From: Marinomonas rhodophyticola
GTDB taxonomy: Bacteria; Pseudomonadota; Gammaproteobacteria; Pseudomonadales; Marinomonadaceae
Assembly (NCBI RefSeq): GCF_026113935.1
Contig: NZ_JAPEUL010000012.1
Span: 1 to 64,000 of the forward strand
Direction: 5' to 3'
DNA: 64,000 bases
Position 1 is the first letter of the stretch; the number at the start of each line of letters is the position of its first letter. Made by a program: the position numbers and the translations under genes. The notes under the pieces were generated by a model. It ran no database searches, had not been told where the DNA came from, and worked only from the letters and a program-made list of their open reading frames with translations. Shown here piece after piece: positions 48,865 through 59,354 of the stretch.

Positions 48865-49065
48865 TTTAATGGGAATTTTTTATATATAGGATGAAGAATC
48901 TTTGATTTAAATTTCTCTTTTTAAGGTCGTTAAAAAATAAATATTTTTATGAGTAATACATAAGAATGCGAAAATTAATATTGATTTTTTTAACCTTATT
49001 TTATCTTTAAGAGAAGTGTTAATTACTAATATAAAAATATAAACCAAATGTTAATAGGTATGGCT

Positions 49066-50205
49066 ATGAGCGAGAATACGAAAATCGATTTTATTTACCT
49101 TTCTGAGTCAGACATGATCAAAGCTGGTGTGACTGATATGCCCAGCTGTGTCGATACGATGGAAGAAATGTTTGGACTTTTGTATAAGGGCGATTATCGC
49201 ATGGCTGGCCCTAATAATGATTCTCATGGTGCCATGATTACCTTTCCTGCTGAATCTCCATTCCCTACGATGCCAAAGCCCACTGCAGATCGTCGATTGA
49301 TGGCGATGCCTGCTTATCTTGGTGGGAATTTCCAAACATGTGGCGTGAAATGGTATGGCTCAAATATCGCTAACCGAGAAAAAGGCTTACCTCGCTCTAT
49401 CTTGATGATGATTTTGAATGATATCGATACTGGAGCGCCTTTGGCTTATATGTCAGCAAATTTGCTGTCCGCTTATCGGACGGGGGCTATTCCTGGTGTA
49501 GGGGCACGTCATTTGGCTCGTAAAGACTCGAAAATTATTGGCCTTTTAGGTCCTGGGGTAATGGGGAAGACGACCGTAGCGGCTTTTATTGCGGCCTGTC
49601 CTGAAGTCGACACGATTAAAGTGAAAGGTCGTGGTCAAAAAAGCTTAGACAGTTTTGTTGCTTGGGTAAAAGAAACCTTTCCTCAGGTTACTCGTGTTGA
49701 GGTTGTTGATAGTGTTGAAGCCGTTGTTCGTGATTCGGATCTGGTTTCTTACTGTAACTCTGGAGAAGTTGGTGATCCAACGACTTACCCAATTGTTAAG
49801 CGTGAGTGGGTTAAACTCGGAGCGTTTTTAGCGATGCCTGCTAGCTGTCGTTTAGATGATGGCATGGAGCAAAAAGATGTTCGTAAAGTCCTTGATAACA
49901 CAGGTTTGTATGAGGCTTGGTACGAGGAGGTGCCTAAGCCTGCTCATTGCGTGATTCCGCTTGTGGGTGTTCGTTGCATGGACATGATTGCAGAAGGCAA
50001 GTTAACCCATGACGATATCGAAGACCTTGGCAAAATTGTTTCTGGTGATTCGCCTGCTCGTCGAAATGAAGACGAGATCATCATTCTTTCTGTGGGCGGT
50101 ATGCCAGTAGAGGACGTGGCATGGGCAACGGTTGTCTATCGTAATGCTGTTGAAAAAGGCATTGGGGTGAAGCTGAACTTATGGGATGTCCCTGCATTGC
50201 GTTAA
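49066..50205 (+). CDS. ornithine cyclodeaminase-family protein, probable tyramine oxidase subunit
   Basis: The protein belongs to the ornithine cyclodeaminase/mu-crystallin family (about 379 residues), with the Rossmann signature GLLGPGVMGKTTVAAF and SAYRTGAIPGVGARHLA. Members next to a DAO-family flavoenzyme and a RidA-like protein are annotated as tyramine oxidase subunits, and a similar trio is known in Pseudomonas tyramine loci. The likely product of the system is 4-hydroxyphenylacetaldehyde. The start is ATG 49066 with AGG upstream; ATG 49048 is less likely. Confidence 0.78.
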   Translation: MSENTKIDFIYLSESDMIKAGVTDMPSCVDTMEEMFGLLYKGDYRMAGPNNDSHGAMITFPAESPFPTMPKPTADRRLMAMPAYLGGNFQTCGVKWYGSNIANREKGLPRSILMMILNDIDTGAPLAYMSANLLSAYRTGAIPGVGARHLARKDSKIIGLLGPGVMGKTTVAAFIAACPEVDTIKVKGRGQKSLDSFVAWVKETFPQVTRVEVVDSVEAVVRDSDLVSYCNSGEVGDPTTYPIVKREWVKLGAFLAMPASCRLDDGMEQKDVRKVLDNTGLYEAWYEEVPKPAHCVIPLVGVRCMDMIAEGKLTHDDIEDLGKIVSGDSPARRNEDEIIILSVGGMPVEDVAWATVVYRNAVEKGIGVKLNLWDVPALR

Positions 50206-50302
50206 GCCGCTTTATGTTTTTTTGAAGGCTTTTTCTGTGAATAAGCAGAACCACCTTATTTTTCCAAATCATATTATTTAGATTGAATATTAGGCAAAGC
50301 AT

Positions 50303-50725
50303 ATGACTAAAATTGTAAAAGCTAAAACTGGCTCAAAATTCGAAGAAAGTGCGAGCTATTCACGATTGGTTGCCGTAGATAATTGGATTTTTGTTTCCAA
50401 TACCGCTGGCCGTAACCCTGACACACAAGAAATTCCGGAGGATGTAATTGAACAAGCCGAGCAGGTGTTTAAAAACATCGAACGTGCCTTGGCCTCAGTT
50501 GGTGCAACCTTAGCGGATGTGGTTATGTCTCGTGTATTTATTCAGGACCCAGCACATATTCACGATGTTATGAACTTTATTGGTACAAAGTTCAAAGGAA
50601 TTAACCCAGCATCGACAGCAACTTGTCCACCATTGGGTTCAACGGTTTACAAAGTTGAGATTGAAGTGACTGCATTTCGGGGAGCATCTACCGCAAATGT
50701 TGAAGAAATCTCCATAGGCAAATAA
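50303..50725 (+). CDS. RidA/YjgF-family protein
   Basis: The 140-residue RidA-fold protein has VAVDNWIFVSNTAGRNP, ALASVGATLADVVMSRVFI and a C-terminal YKVEIEVTAFRG. RidA proteins hydrolyse reactive enamine or imine intermediates. Its position between the cyclodeaminase-like protein and a flavin amine oxidase fits hydrolysis of the imine formed on amine oxidation. Confidence 0.87.
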   Translation: MTKIVKAKTGSKFEESASYSRLVAVDNWIFVSNTAGRNPDTQEIPEDVIEQAEQVFKNIERALASVGATLADVVMSRVFIQDPAHIHDVMNFIGTKFKGINPASTATCPPLGSTVYKVEIEVTAFRGASTANVEEISIGK

Positions 50726-50784
50726 CCGTTTACTTTCAGTGGTTAGAATAAGATTTAACTTCTCTATGCTTTCAGGAAAAAGTT

Positions 50785-52074
50785 ATGACCAAAACACTTG
50801 AAAAGGTTGAGACCCAAGATCAACTTCCTGATTCAACCCGTGTGGTTATCATTGGGGGCGGCATTGTTGGTGTGACGGCCGCTCTTGCTTTAGCAGAGCG
50901 AAATATACCTGTTGTTCTTTTGGAAAAAGGTCATATTGCCGGCGAACAATCTTCTCGAAATTTAGGTTGGATTCGTAAAACTAACCGACATTTAGATGAT
51001 GTTCCCTTGGCGCAAGCTGCGGATAAACTTTGGGCAGAGATGCCTGATCGAGTTGGCCGTGATGTGGGCTATAAACAAGCCGGTATTATGTTTTTAGCGA
51101 GAACGCCAGCGCAACTGGCAATGCACAAAAGCTGGTTAAAGTCTGTGGAGTCTCTTTCATTGGACTCTAGAATGGTTAGTCCTCAGGAAATTGATGAATT
51201 AGTACCGGGTGGCAAAGGTAGCTGGCTTGGTGGTGTTTATACTCCTTCAGATGGTAACGCAGAACCGTCTATTGCTGCCCCTGCCATTGCGAATGCAGCC
51301 ATTAAAAAAGGCGCTGTTATTGTTCAGCAATGTGCGGTGCGTAGCTTGTCTACCGAAGGGGAAATTCGTGGCGTTGTTACAGAAAAAGGGGACATTCGCT
51401 GCGAACAAGTTTTGCTAGCGGGTGGTGCGTGGTCAAGACGCTTCTTGGGCAACTTGGGGATTTCATTCCCAACACTTCCGTTAATCTGTTCGGTATTGCG
51501 TACTAAACCCATGGAAGGACCAACCAGTATAGCGGTTGGAGGACCTGATTTTTCTTTCCGTAAACATCAAGATGGTGGTTATATCATTACGCAGCGAGGC
51601 AAATTAGATGCTCCGATTACTCTGGATCACCTGTTAATTGGTCATAAATATCTTGACCAGCTTCGTACTCAGCGTAGTTTTCTGAATGTCTCAATGGGAA
51701 GCTATTTCTTTAAAGATTTAGTGCTTCCTCGTCGCTGGGGGGCAAACAGCCGTTCTCCTTTTGAAAAGGTCAGAACCAATGATCCAGATTTTAACGCTGA
51801 CTTAAATCAGCAGGCGCTTAATAATCTCCGTCAAGCATGGCCAATTTTTGAAAAAGCAGAAATTGCTGAAGCATGGGCTGGCATTATTGATGTGACACCT
51901 GATTCAAATCCGATAATTGATCATATTAAATCCATTCCAGGCTTAACCGTGGCGACGGGGTTTTCAGGACATGGCTTTGGCACGGGACCTGCCGCTGGGC
52001 AATTAGCGGCAGATCTAATCTCAGGTGTTACACCTATTATTGACCCAAGTCCTTATCGGTTTGAACGGCTATAG
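50785..52074 (+). CDS. FAD-dependent amine/amino-acid oxidoreductase (DAO family)
   Basis: The 429-residue enzyme has an N-terminal dinucleotide-binding motif VVIIGGGIVGVTAALALAER, the SSRNLGWIRK block, and the C-terminal GFSGHGFGTGPAAGQLAADLI typical of D-amino-acid oxidase and glycine or amine dehydrogenases. With the two genes before it, it probably oxidises tyramine or a related amine to the imine or aldehyde. AGGAAA precedes the ATG. It ends the operon before a terminator. Confidence 0.85.
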   Translation: MTKTLEKVETQDQLPDSTRVVIIGGGIVGVTAALALAERNIPVVLLEKGHIAGEQSSRNLGWIRKTNRHLDDVPLAQAADKLWAEMPDRVGRDVGYKQAGIMFLARTPAQLAMHKSWLKSVESLSLDSRMVSPQEIDELVPGGKGSWLGGVYTPSDGNAEPSIAAPAIANAAIKKGAVIVQQCAVRSLSTEGEIRGVVTEKGDIRCEQVLLAGGAWSRRFLGNLGISFPTLPLICSVLRTKPMEGPTSIAVGGPDFSFRKHQDGGYIITQRGKLDAPITLDHLLIGHKYLDQLRTQRSFLNVSMGSYFFKDLVLPRRWGANSRSPFEKVRTNDPDFNADLNQQALNNLRQAWPIFEKAEIAEAWAGIIDVTPDSNPIIDHIKSIPGLTVATGFSGHGFGTGPAAGQLAADLISGVTPIIDPSPYRFERL

Positions 52075-52113
52075 TGCCATGAATGCAGTGTTGGAAAGCG
52101 TTACTAAGTAGCG

Positions 52114-52141
52114 AAAAGCAGACAAAATTGTCTGCTTTTTT
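52114..52141. terminator. bidirectional intrinsic terminator
   Basis: AAAAGCAGACAA and TTGTCTGCTTTT form a near-perfect stem flanked by T and A runs between two convergent genes. Confidence 0.88.
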
Positions 52142-52142
52142 A

Positions 52143-53403
52143 TTACAGAAAAAAACAGTTTATTAAGCTACAAAGCAGCCACATCAAAACGGCGTAGTGG
52201 CGGCTGTTGTTAATAATGGTTCGAGTCGGTATTTGGTAACGGCTGGTCATCAATAATCCGAGTCCTGTTAACCCACTGCTACCGGCTGCGATGGCCCAAG
52301 CACTTAAAAACAAAAAGCCCAGCTGGGTTGGGTCTGGATTTAATGGTAATAACATAGGGCTGGCAATGGCGACACTTACGACCAGGTGTATGCCAATGAC
52401 GCCGGCGATGATCATGGCCGCCAAGGTAAGAGAAAATAACAGAGGGCTAAAGGTAAAGGTATCAAGATTAAAAAACTGCGGATAACTGAGGATAATGGCG
52501 CTGATACCACTGGAAAAAACACCGGCACCAAGGAAAAGAGCAAACTGACTGCCTATCTGTGGCAGTTTATGGTTTACAAAGTGAGACAGGCTCTTTTGTC
52601 TTGATTGAGTGCGCATTAAAAGAATGGCAGCAATGGGTGCCAAAATGCAAATAAGCACGAGTATGCTGATATCAGGCCAAATAAAATGAAAAAAATCACA
52701 CAGGAAGCCAAAAATATGGGAATAAACAGGCTTTCTAAGCGAATGGGGTAGCCGTGAAAGTCGCCTTTGGTGCGTCGGTAAGCTTCAAGGCTTGAAAAAA
52801 TAATCGAGATAGTCGCCATTAAAAGACCTGGTAGCAGAGTCTTTTGCCATTGCATGCCGGTGCATACGTAATGGCCACCCCAGTGGCGACAAAAAAAGGT
52901 GACCACCATGCAGCGGCAGAAAAACTACGCGTAAGAACAAATTGCTGTACGGGCGTTAGTCTGATTGCTCCCTTCATACGATCCGCAAACACCATGATCA
53001 CCGATAGATTAATTACAGCACCTAAAACTTGCACGCCAATAGCGGTGTTAAAAATAGCGCTTAAACCTTTTGGCAAAGGGCGGCTTTCATCTTTGGAGCC
53101 AGTAAGATCTAAAAAAGACACCGCAACAAACATCGCCAACATGGGTAAGTTGACCGCAAAAACTTGTTGCCAAGTCATCCATGTACCTTTTGAGGCGGCA
53201 AACAATAGCGCCGCTATTCCTATTGCCATTAACCAAGAGACTTGGCGTTTTGCACTTGGCGCTAAAGTATGCCACATGGCGAAATTAGCGGACCAAGCCA
53301 GTATGGTTGGAAGCAATACAGAAATGAATGGCGGAACAGTTAATAGATAAAAAAGCAAAGTGCCCAGTACCAGCCAACCGGTGTGTTTTTTTAGAAATGT
53401 CAT
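52143..53403 (-). CDS. polytopic membrane protein, probable transporter (two frame breaks)
   Basis: When two missing bases (at 52857-52860 and 52679-52681, both beside short homopolymers) are restored, one protein of about 420 residues appears with some 11 hydrophobic segments. The two halves each carry a Gly/Ser/Pro-rich segment (SAAAWWSPFFVATGVAI and WAIAAGSSGLTGLGLL), reminiscent of ion-transporter superfamily permeases. I do not recognise the family. It converges with the amine-oxidase operon and is divergent from xylF, so its substrate is open. Confidence 0.6.
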
Positions 53404-53667
53404 TATGTGACAGATGTTCCTTGTGTCATGAAGGCATATTTTCTTACATACCTAGCCTTACACCAAATACTGATACATATAAAAACAATGGGCAATAAAA
53501 TATTGTGATTATGCTGTGTGATTTTTAATCCTTATTAAATGAGCCGTTTATAAAAAACGCCACACACAAACAAAAAAAGATAATACCGCTTGGTAAACCA
53601 TCGATTTACATTCCTCTTACTCCATCCGGAGATCGTTCACTTTATAAAAATAACAAGGAATGAAAAG

Positions 53668-54669
53668 ATGAAAAAAATCGTTTCTATGAGTCTGCTGGCG
53701 ACTCTTTGTGCTGCGACATCACTTCCTGCATTGGCTGCAGGTGAAAAAATCGGTTTATTAATGTCTGACTTACGCTTAGAGCGTTGGCAGAAAGACCGTG
53801 ATTTGTTTACTCAAGCGGCGGAATCTATGGGCGCAGAGGTCTATACTCAGTCTGCCAACGGCGATGTAACGACTCAGATTTCTCAGATCGAAAACATGAT
53901 TTCTCGTGGTGTTGATGTGTTGGTTATCGTGCCGGAAAACGGTGAGGTACTTGGTAATGTTTTGGCCGAAGCCAAGGCCGAAGGCATTAAAGTGCTAGCG
54001 TATGATCGCTTGATTAAGTTTGCCGACATCGACTTGTATGTGTCTTTTGACAACATTCGAGTGGGAGAAATGCAGGCTGAAGCCTTGCTGGGGTTAAAAC
54101 CTACGGGCAATTATTTTTTGATGGGCGGCTCACCAACGGATAACAACGCAAAGATGTTCCGTCAAGGTCAGATGAATGTGTTGCAGCCGGCTATCGATGC
54201 GAAAAAAATTAACGTAGTGGGTGACCAATGGGCAATGGGTTGGTCGGCAGAAGCGGCCTTGAACATTATGGAGAATGGGCTGACGGCCAATGCCAATAAA
54301 ATTGACGCGGTGGTTGCGTCTAACGATTCAACCGCAGGTGGCGCGATTCAAGCACTTGCCGCACAAGGTTTGAGTGGCAAGGTGGTCATTTCTGGCCAAG
54401 ATGCAGACTTAGCCGCGGTGCGTCGTATTGTTGCGGGCACACAAACTATGACCGTGTACAAGCCGATTTCCAATCTTGCCAAAACCAGTGCAGAGATGGC
54501 GGTGAAGCTGGCACGAGGTGAAAATATTCAATCCAATGGATCGGTGAATAATGGCACAAAAGAGGTTAATGCCGTATTACTTGCGCCTATTTCTGTTACC
54601 AAAGCTAACCTAGATGCCACCGTGATAGCCGATGGCTTCCACTCTCGTAATGATGTTTACAACCCTTAA
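53668..54669 (+). CDS. xylF: D-xylose ABC transporter substrate-binding protein XylF
   Basis: The periplasmic binding protein has a signal peptide ending near PALAAGEK. It shows the XylF blocks KIGLLMSDLRLERWQKDRD, NGDVTTQISQIENMI, VSNDSTAGGAIQAL-like VASNDSTAGGAIQALA and SGQDADLAAVRRI. It binds D-xylose for XylGH. The start is ATG 53668 with AAGGAA before it. A terminator-like hairpin follows, as is common after binding-protein genes. Confidence 0.94.
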   Translation: MKKIVSMSLLATLCAATSLPALAAGEKIGLLMSDLRLERWQKDRDLFTQAAESMGAEVYTQSANGDVTTQISQIENMISRGVDVLVIVPENGEVLGNVLAEAKAEGIKVLAYDRLIKFADIDLYVSFDNIRVGEMQAEALLGLKPTGNYFLMGGSPTDNNAKMFRQGQMNVLQPAIDAKKINVVGDQWAMGWSAEAALNIMENGLTANANKIDAVVASNDSTAGGAIQALAAQGLSGKVVISGQDADLAAVRRIVAGTQTMTVYKPISNLAKTSAEMAVKLARGENIQSNGSVNNGTKEVNAVLLAPISVTKANLDATVIADGFHSRNDVYNP

Positions 54670-54680
54670 CTTTTTATTGT

Positions 54681-54702
54681 ATGGCGCTCCATTGAGCGCC
54701 AT
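54681..54702 (+). terminator. attenuating hairpin after xylF
   Basis: ATGGCGCTC and GAGCGCCAT form a perfect stem with a CATT loop, followed by TTGCTGTTTTTTT. Partial termination here would lower xylG and xylH expression relative to xylF. Confidence 0.75.
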
Positions 54703-54750
54703 TTGCTGTTTTTTTGTATGCAAAAAAGCTGTAGGAAAAGAGGTGTAAAC

Positions 54751-56280
54751 ATGACGCAACCATTATTGGACATGCGCGGTATTGTAAAAAGCTTTTCGGG
54801 TGTTCGTGCGTTGAATGGCGTCAGCATTCAGCTTGCTCGCGGTGAGGCCTTGTCTATCTGCGGGGAAAATGGTTCTGGTAAATCGACTCTGATGAAGGTG
54901 CTCAGTGGTGTGTGGCCTCATGGTTCCTATGAGGGTGAGATTTTTTTCGAAGGTAATCTGGTGAAAGCCGCGACCATCCGCGATACCGAAGCGCTTGGTA
55001 TTGTCATTATTCATCAGGAGCTAGCGCTGGTGAAAGAATTATCGGTATTGGAGAATATTTTTCTCGGTAACGAACTGGGTTCTTTTGCACGACTCAATGA
55101 CGAGGAAATGTATCGTCGCACGTCAGAATTGTTGGCTCGGGTGAAGCTTAATGTGTTGCCCGATACGCCAATACGAGATCTTGGCGTCGGCCAGCAGCAG
55201 TTGGTCGAGATCGCCAAAGCGTTGAATAAAAACGTGAAATTGTTAATTTTGGATGAGCCAACCTCGTCTTTGACGACGACAGAAATTGACATTTTGTTGA
55301 ACATTGTGGGTGAGCTAAAACAACAAGGTATCGCCTGTATTTATATTTCTCATAAATTGGATGAGGTGTTGGCTTTATCCGATTGGGTTACTGTGATTCG
55401 AGATGGTGACCACATTGATACCAAGTCCGCGGCTGATCTGACGCAAAATGACATCATTAGTATGATGGTTGGTCGCGAATTGGATGAGTTATTTCCGCGT
55501 GAAGAACACGACATCGGTGATGTGGTTTTGCGCGTTAAACACGCTACCGCCAAACAAGCAGGCGCGCCCCAGAACCAGGTAGACGACGTTAGCTTTGAAT
55601 TGCGTCAAGGGGAAATTCTTGGTATCGCTGGTTTGATCGGTTCTGGCCGTACTGAGCTGATGCAATGTCTGTATGGTTCTTACGATGGTGAGTATCAGGC
55701 AGAGATCGAGTTAGAAGGCCAAACGGTCAACATTCGTTCTCAACGTGTGGCGCTAGAGGCTGGTATTGCCATGGTGCCAGAAGATAGAAAGCGTCATGGT
55801 ATCGTGCCTATTATGAGTGTTGGTCGCAATATTACGCTATCCGTATTAGGTCAATACTCTTCTTGGTTTGGCGCCGTCAATGAAGACAAAGAAAGTCATG
55901 ATATCAACAACTACATCGCACAACTAAAAGTCAAAACGGCCTCCGCAGATTTATCGATTAAAAACCTCAGTGGCGGCAATCAACAAAAAGCCATCATCGC
56001 CAAATGTTTGTTAACCCATCCGAAAATTCTGATTCTCGATGAACCAACTCGCGGCATCGATGTAGGCGCTAAATATGAGATCTACAAGTTGATGTTTGCT
56101 CTAGTGAAACAAGGCATGTCCATCATCATGGTGTCGTCTGAATTATCCGAAGTAATAGGGATCAGTGACCGAGTATTGGTGATGCACGAAGGGCGTTTAA
56201 AAGGGCAATTTGACCATCAAGGTTTGACCCAAGAAATGATTATGAATTGTGCGATCAAAGAAGGTGTAGCGAATGTTTAA
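54751..56280 (+). CDS. xylG: D-xylose ABC transporter ATP-binding protein XylG
   Basis: The 509-residue protein has two ABC domains, as in sugar importers. The first Walker A is [12 protein letters not shown], the signature is [15 protein letters not shown] and Walker B is [10 protein letters not shown]. The second half has [15 protein letters not shown] and [17 protein letters not shown]. It energises xylose uptake with XylFH. The start at 54751 has AGAGGTG, and its end overlaps xylH by 8 bases. Confidence 0.94.
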   Translation: MTQPLLDMRGIVKSFSGVRALNGVSIQLARGEALSICGENGSGKSTLMKVLSGVWPHGSYEGEIFFEGNLVKAATIRDTEALGIVIIHQELALVKELSVLENIFLGNELGSFARLNDEEMYRRTSELLARVKLNVLPDTPIRDLGVGQQQLVEIAKALNKNVKLLILDEPTSSLTTTEIDILLNIVGELKQQGIACIYISHKLDEVLALSDWVTVIRDGDHIDTKSAADLTQNDIISMMVGRELDELFPREEHDIGDVVLRVKHATAKQAGAPQNQVDDVSFELRQGEILGIAGLIGSGRTELMQCLYGSYDGEYQAEIELEGQTVNIRSQRVALEAGIAMVPEDRKRHGIVPIMSVGRNITLSVLGQYSSWFGAVNEDKESHDINNYIAQLKVKTASADLSIKNLSGGNQQKAIIAKCLLTHPKILILDEPTRGIDVGAKYEIYKLMFALVKQGMSIIMVSSELSEVIGISDRVLVMHEGRLKGQFDHQGLTQEMIMNCAIKEGVANV

Positions 56281-57403
56281 AACAATAAAAACCAGTCAAT
56301 TACAACTGTTTGCGATGTTGGCAGCGATGCTGCTGATTGTCGTCTTTTTTTCCATTGCCACCGATGGGGCGTTTATCTCGCCACGGAATATTTCGAACTT
56401 GATTCGCCAAACGGCGATTGTGGGCGTGCTCGCGATAGGGATGGTGTTCGTCATAATTAGTGCGGAAATTGATTTGTCGGTTGGCTCTATGATGGGCTTA
56501 TTGGGTGGTATTGCGGCGATTTTGGATGTTTGGTTTAACTTTCCGATTTTATTGACTGTGTTGGTGACGGTGGTCGCGGGTTTGGCTCTTGGTTTGTTTA
56601 ATGGTTGGTGGGTGGCCTATCAAAGGGTGCCATCGTTCATCGTTACCTTGGCGGGCATGTTGGCGTTTCGCGGTATTTTGGTGGGTTTGACCGATGGTGC
56701 CACCGTTGCACCAACGTCGAGTTCACTGGCCGTTATTGGTCAAAGTTATGTTCCTTCTGGTTGGGGCATCAGTGTGGTGGGCTTATTGTGTTTAGGTCTA
56801 ATCGCAAAAGTCTATGCTCGACGCAAGGCAAGAAAGCAACATGGCGTTGAAAACAAGGCGGCGAAGTTTGAATACGCAAAAGCCTTAGTTGCTGTGGTGG
56901 TGTTGTTGGTCTTGTTGTATGCCTTGGAAAGTTATCGAGGTATTCCAACGCCGATTTTGATCATGGGCGGATTGATCCTTATTGCCACTTATGTTGCCAA
57001 ACGCACTGCCTTTGGTCGTCGAGTCTATGCTATTGGTGGCAACATTGAAGCCACTCGTATGTCTGGGGTGAACGTTGAGCGCACCAAAATGCTGGTGTTT
57101 GGCTTTAACGGCATGATGGTGGCAGTGGCCGCTTTGATTCTGACTTCTCGGCTTGGTGCGGGTTCTCCAGCGGCCGGAAACATGGCGGAACTGGATGCCA
57201 TTGCGGCCTGTGTGATTGGCGGAACCAGTTTGGCTGGCGGTGTTGGTGCGGTATTTGGTGCCATCATGGGGGCGTTGATTATGGCAAGTTTAGACAACGG
57301 CATGAGCATGCTGGATGTACCAACTTTTTGGCAATTAATCGTCAAAGGCATGATTTTATTGCTGGCTGTCTGGCTGGATGTGAAAACCAAAAAAGCACAG
57401 TAA
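56273..57403 (+). CDS. xylH: D-xylose ABC transporter permease XylH
   Basis: The 376-residue permease has about 10 membrane segments, with [28 protein letters not shown] near the N-terminus (given here only as the RNISNLIRQ block) and the C-terminal [20 protein letters not shown] and [14 protein letters not shown]. The start overlaps xylG. The repeated element at 57386-57690 begins within its last codons. Confidence 0.93.
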   Translation: MFKTIKTSQLQLFAMLAAMLLIVVFFSIATDGAFISPRNISNLIRQTAIVGVLAIGMVFVIISAEIDLSVGSMMGLLGGIAAILDVWFNFPILLTVLVTVVAGLALGLFNGWWVAYQRVPSFIVTLAGMLAFRGILVGLTDGATVAPTSSSLAVIGQSYVPSGWGISVVGLLCLGLIAKVYARRKARKQHGVENKAAKFEYAKALVAVVVLLVLLYALESYRGIPTPILIMGGLILIATYVAKRTAFGRRVYAIGGNIEATRMSGVNVERTKMLVFGFNGMMVAVAALILTSRLGAGSPAAGNMAELDAIAACVIGGTSLAGGVGAVFGAIMGALIMASLDNGMSMLDVPTFWQLIVKGMILLLAVWLDVKTKKAQ

Positions 57404-57690
57404 AGGTTAGCGCGCGAAGGTTGGATAGGTTTTGTAGGTCGTGGCTTTAGCCCGACGAGACGTGATTTGTTGCGGTCATGTTTTTTGTCGGCATATTTTC
57501 TAAAGGGTAAATCACGACCTACCAGATCGGCGTAAACCAAAAAAAGCGCAGTAAAACTTCGTGCGCGAAGGTTGGATAGGTTTTGTAGGCCTGATGAGGG
57601 AGGTACGACCGTGATCAGGCGTGAGACGTTACGTATACCGTTAACCGTCAGATCACGCCTTCGTTCCTCGGCTCATCTGACCTACAAGAT
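57386..57690 (+). repeat. duplicated REP-like repeat between xylH and xylB
   Basis: A segment of about 53 bases that starts in the last xylH codons (57386-57438) recurs at 57536-57589, including GCGCGAAGGTTGGATAGG. Each copy leads into an inverted repeat based on GTAGGTC and GACCTAC: 57434-57443 pairs with 57513-57522, and a more divergent pair runs to about 57690. This is the layout of REP/BIME palindromes recognised by RAYT transposases. The 343-base gap holds no gene. Confidence 0.7.
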
Positions 57691-57746
57691 CCACAGAAGT
57701 CGTTTAGCAATAATCATGACGATTAACAAAATGAAGGATATGTTTT

Positions 57747-59193
57747 ATGTATATCGGAATTGATCTCGGCACTTCTGGTGTCAAAGTAATTTTAATGGCA
57801 GAAGACGGTAATGTCGTGGCAAGCTGCTCTTCGCCTTTGTCAGTGTCTCGGCCGTTTGATCTTTGGTCCGAGCAGAACCCAGAAGACTGGTGGCAAGCGA
57901 CGGATTTGGCCATGTTACAGTTGGCTGCAGAGAATGATTTGCAGGGTGTTAACGCCATTGGTTTATCGGGTCAGATGCATGGCGCAACCTTATTGAATAA
58001 AAAGGGTGACGTACTACGGCCTGCAATCTTATGGAATGACGGCCGTTCCCACGAAGAATGTTTGCTATTGCAAAGGCGCTGCCCAGAAGTGCAAGCAATT
58101 ACGGGTAATTTGGTGATGCCCGGTTTTACCGCGCCTAAGTTGCTGTGGGTAAAACAGCATGAACCAGAAATTTTTGGGCAAATTGCGAAAGTGTTGTTAC
58201 CAAAAGATTACCTACGTTTTCGGATGACGGGCGAGTTTGCTACTGACGTTTCTGATGCGTCTGGCACACTGTGGTTAAACATGGAACAACGCGTTTGGAG
58301 TGACACCATGTTGAGCGCCACAGGATTGACGGCTGAGCAAATGCCTTGTGTGTTCGAAGGAACCCAAATCACTGGTGTGATTTATGACGATTTAGCAAAA
58401 CGCTGGTCTATGCCCATTGTGCCTGTCGTAGCGGGGGGTGATAATGCCGCTGGTGCCGTGGGAATGGGCATTATTTCACCTCAGCAAAGCATGTTGTCAT
58501 TGGGTACATCTGGGGTGATTTTTGCAGTAAGTGATGGCTTTACCGCCAATCCTGCGGCGGCTTTGCACAGCTTTGGTCATGCTATTCCAAACACTTGGCA
58601 CACCATGTCAGTGATGTTGAGCGCGGCAAGTTGTCTTCATTGGGTGACGAAATTAGCTCAGTTTAGCAGCGTGGAAGCAGCGCTTTTAGCCGCGGAAAAT
58701 CGCATAGATCACGATACTAACCTCACCTTTTTGCCGTATTTAAGTGGCGAAAGAACGCCGCATAATGATCCTAATGCAAAAGGTGTTTTTTGGGGAATGA
58801 CCCATGAAACCACCGCAGCGGATCTTGTTCAGGCGGTGCTTGAGGGCGTGACCTTCGCTTTGTTGGATGGGTTAGATGCTGTACGTTCTGCGCAAACCAT
58901 CAACGACAGTATTGATGTGATTGGCGGCGGCGCTAAAAGCGCGTATTGGCTACAAATGTTAGCCGATGTCTTTAATGTGCCAATGGATTCCCGAGAAGGT
59001 GGTGAGGTTGGTCCCGCTTTGGGAGCCGCACGATTGGCGGCAATAGGTTATCAAGGCCAAGAAGCGTTAAAGACCATTTGTACCAAACCCGAGCCTCATT
59101 AAACAGTATTTGCCTAATCAAGCAAACGCCACTCGATATACTGAAAAGCGCGAGCGCTTTCAGGCGTTATATCAAAGAGTAAAAGGATTTTGA
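57747..59193 (+). CDS. xylB: xylulokinase XylB (frame-broken near the 3' end)
   Basis: The FGGY carbohydrate kinase shows the start IGIDLGTSGVKVILM, LSGQMHGATLL, GGDNAAGAVGMG and the C-terminal VIGGGAKSAYWLQMLADV. It phosphorylates D-xylulose to enter the pentose phosphate pathway. A surplus C in the run 59088-59090 ends the frame early at 59102. Removing it restores PNQANATRYTEKRERFQALY and a stop at 59193, seven bases before a strong terminator. No xylA isomerase gene is seen in this window. Confidence 0.93.
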
Positions 59194-59199
59194 TGCGCG

Positions 59200-59229
59200 A
59201 GAGCGGTGCCTTATGACACCGCTCTTTTT
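59200..59229 (+). terminator. intrinsic terminator after xylB
   Basis: AGAGCGGTG and CACCGCTCT form a perfect stem, followed by TTTTT. It lies immediately downstream of the restored xylB stop. Confidence 0.88.
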
Positions 59230-59354
59230 ATGACAAACTTTCTCTCATTACGATTTCTGTTATTCCCTTTCTGATTTTTATCATTCTCTAGAACTAATGG
59301 ACTCTCAGAGAGTATTATCGAGCCAGCTAGAATAAAAATTAGAGACGCTTTTGT

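Noticed and set aside
59125..59168. Inverted repeat around CTGAAAAGCGCGAGCGCTTTCAG as an operator or REP element
   Set aside because: After correcting the break at 59088 this stretch encodes the normal xylB C-terminus, so the symmetry is most likely coincidental.
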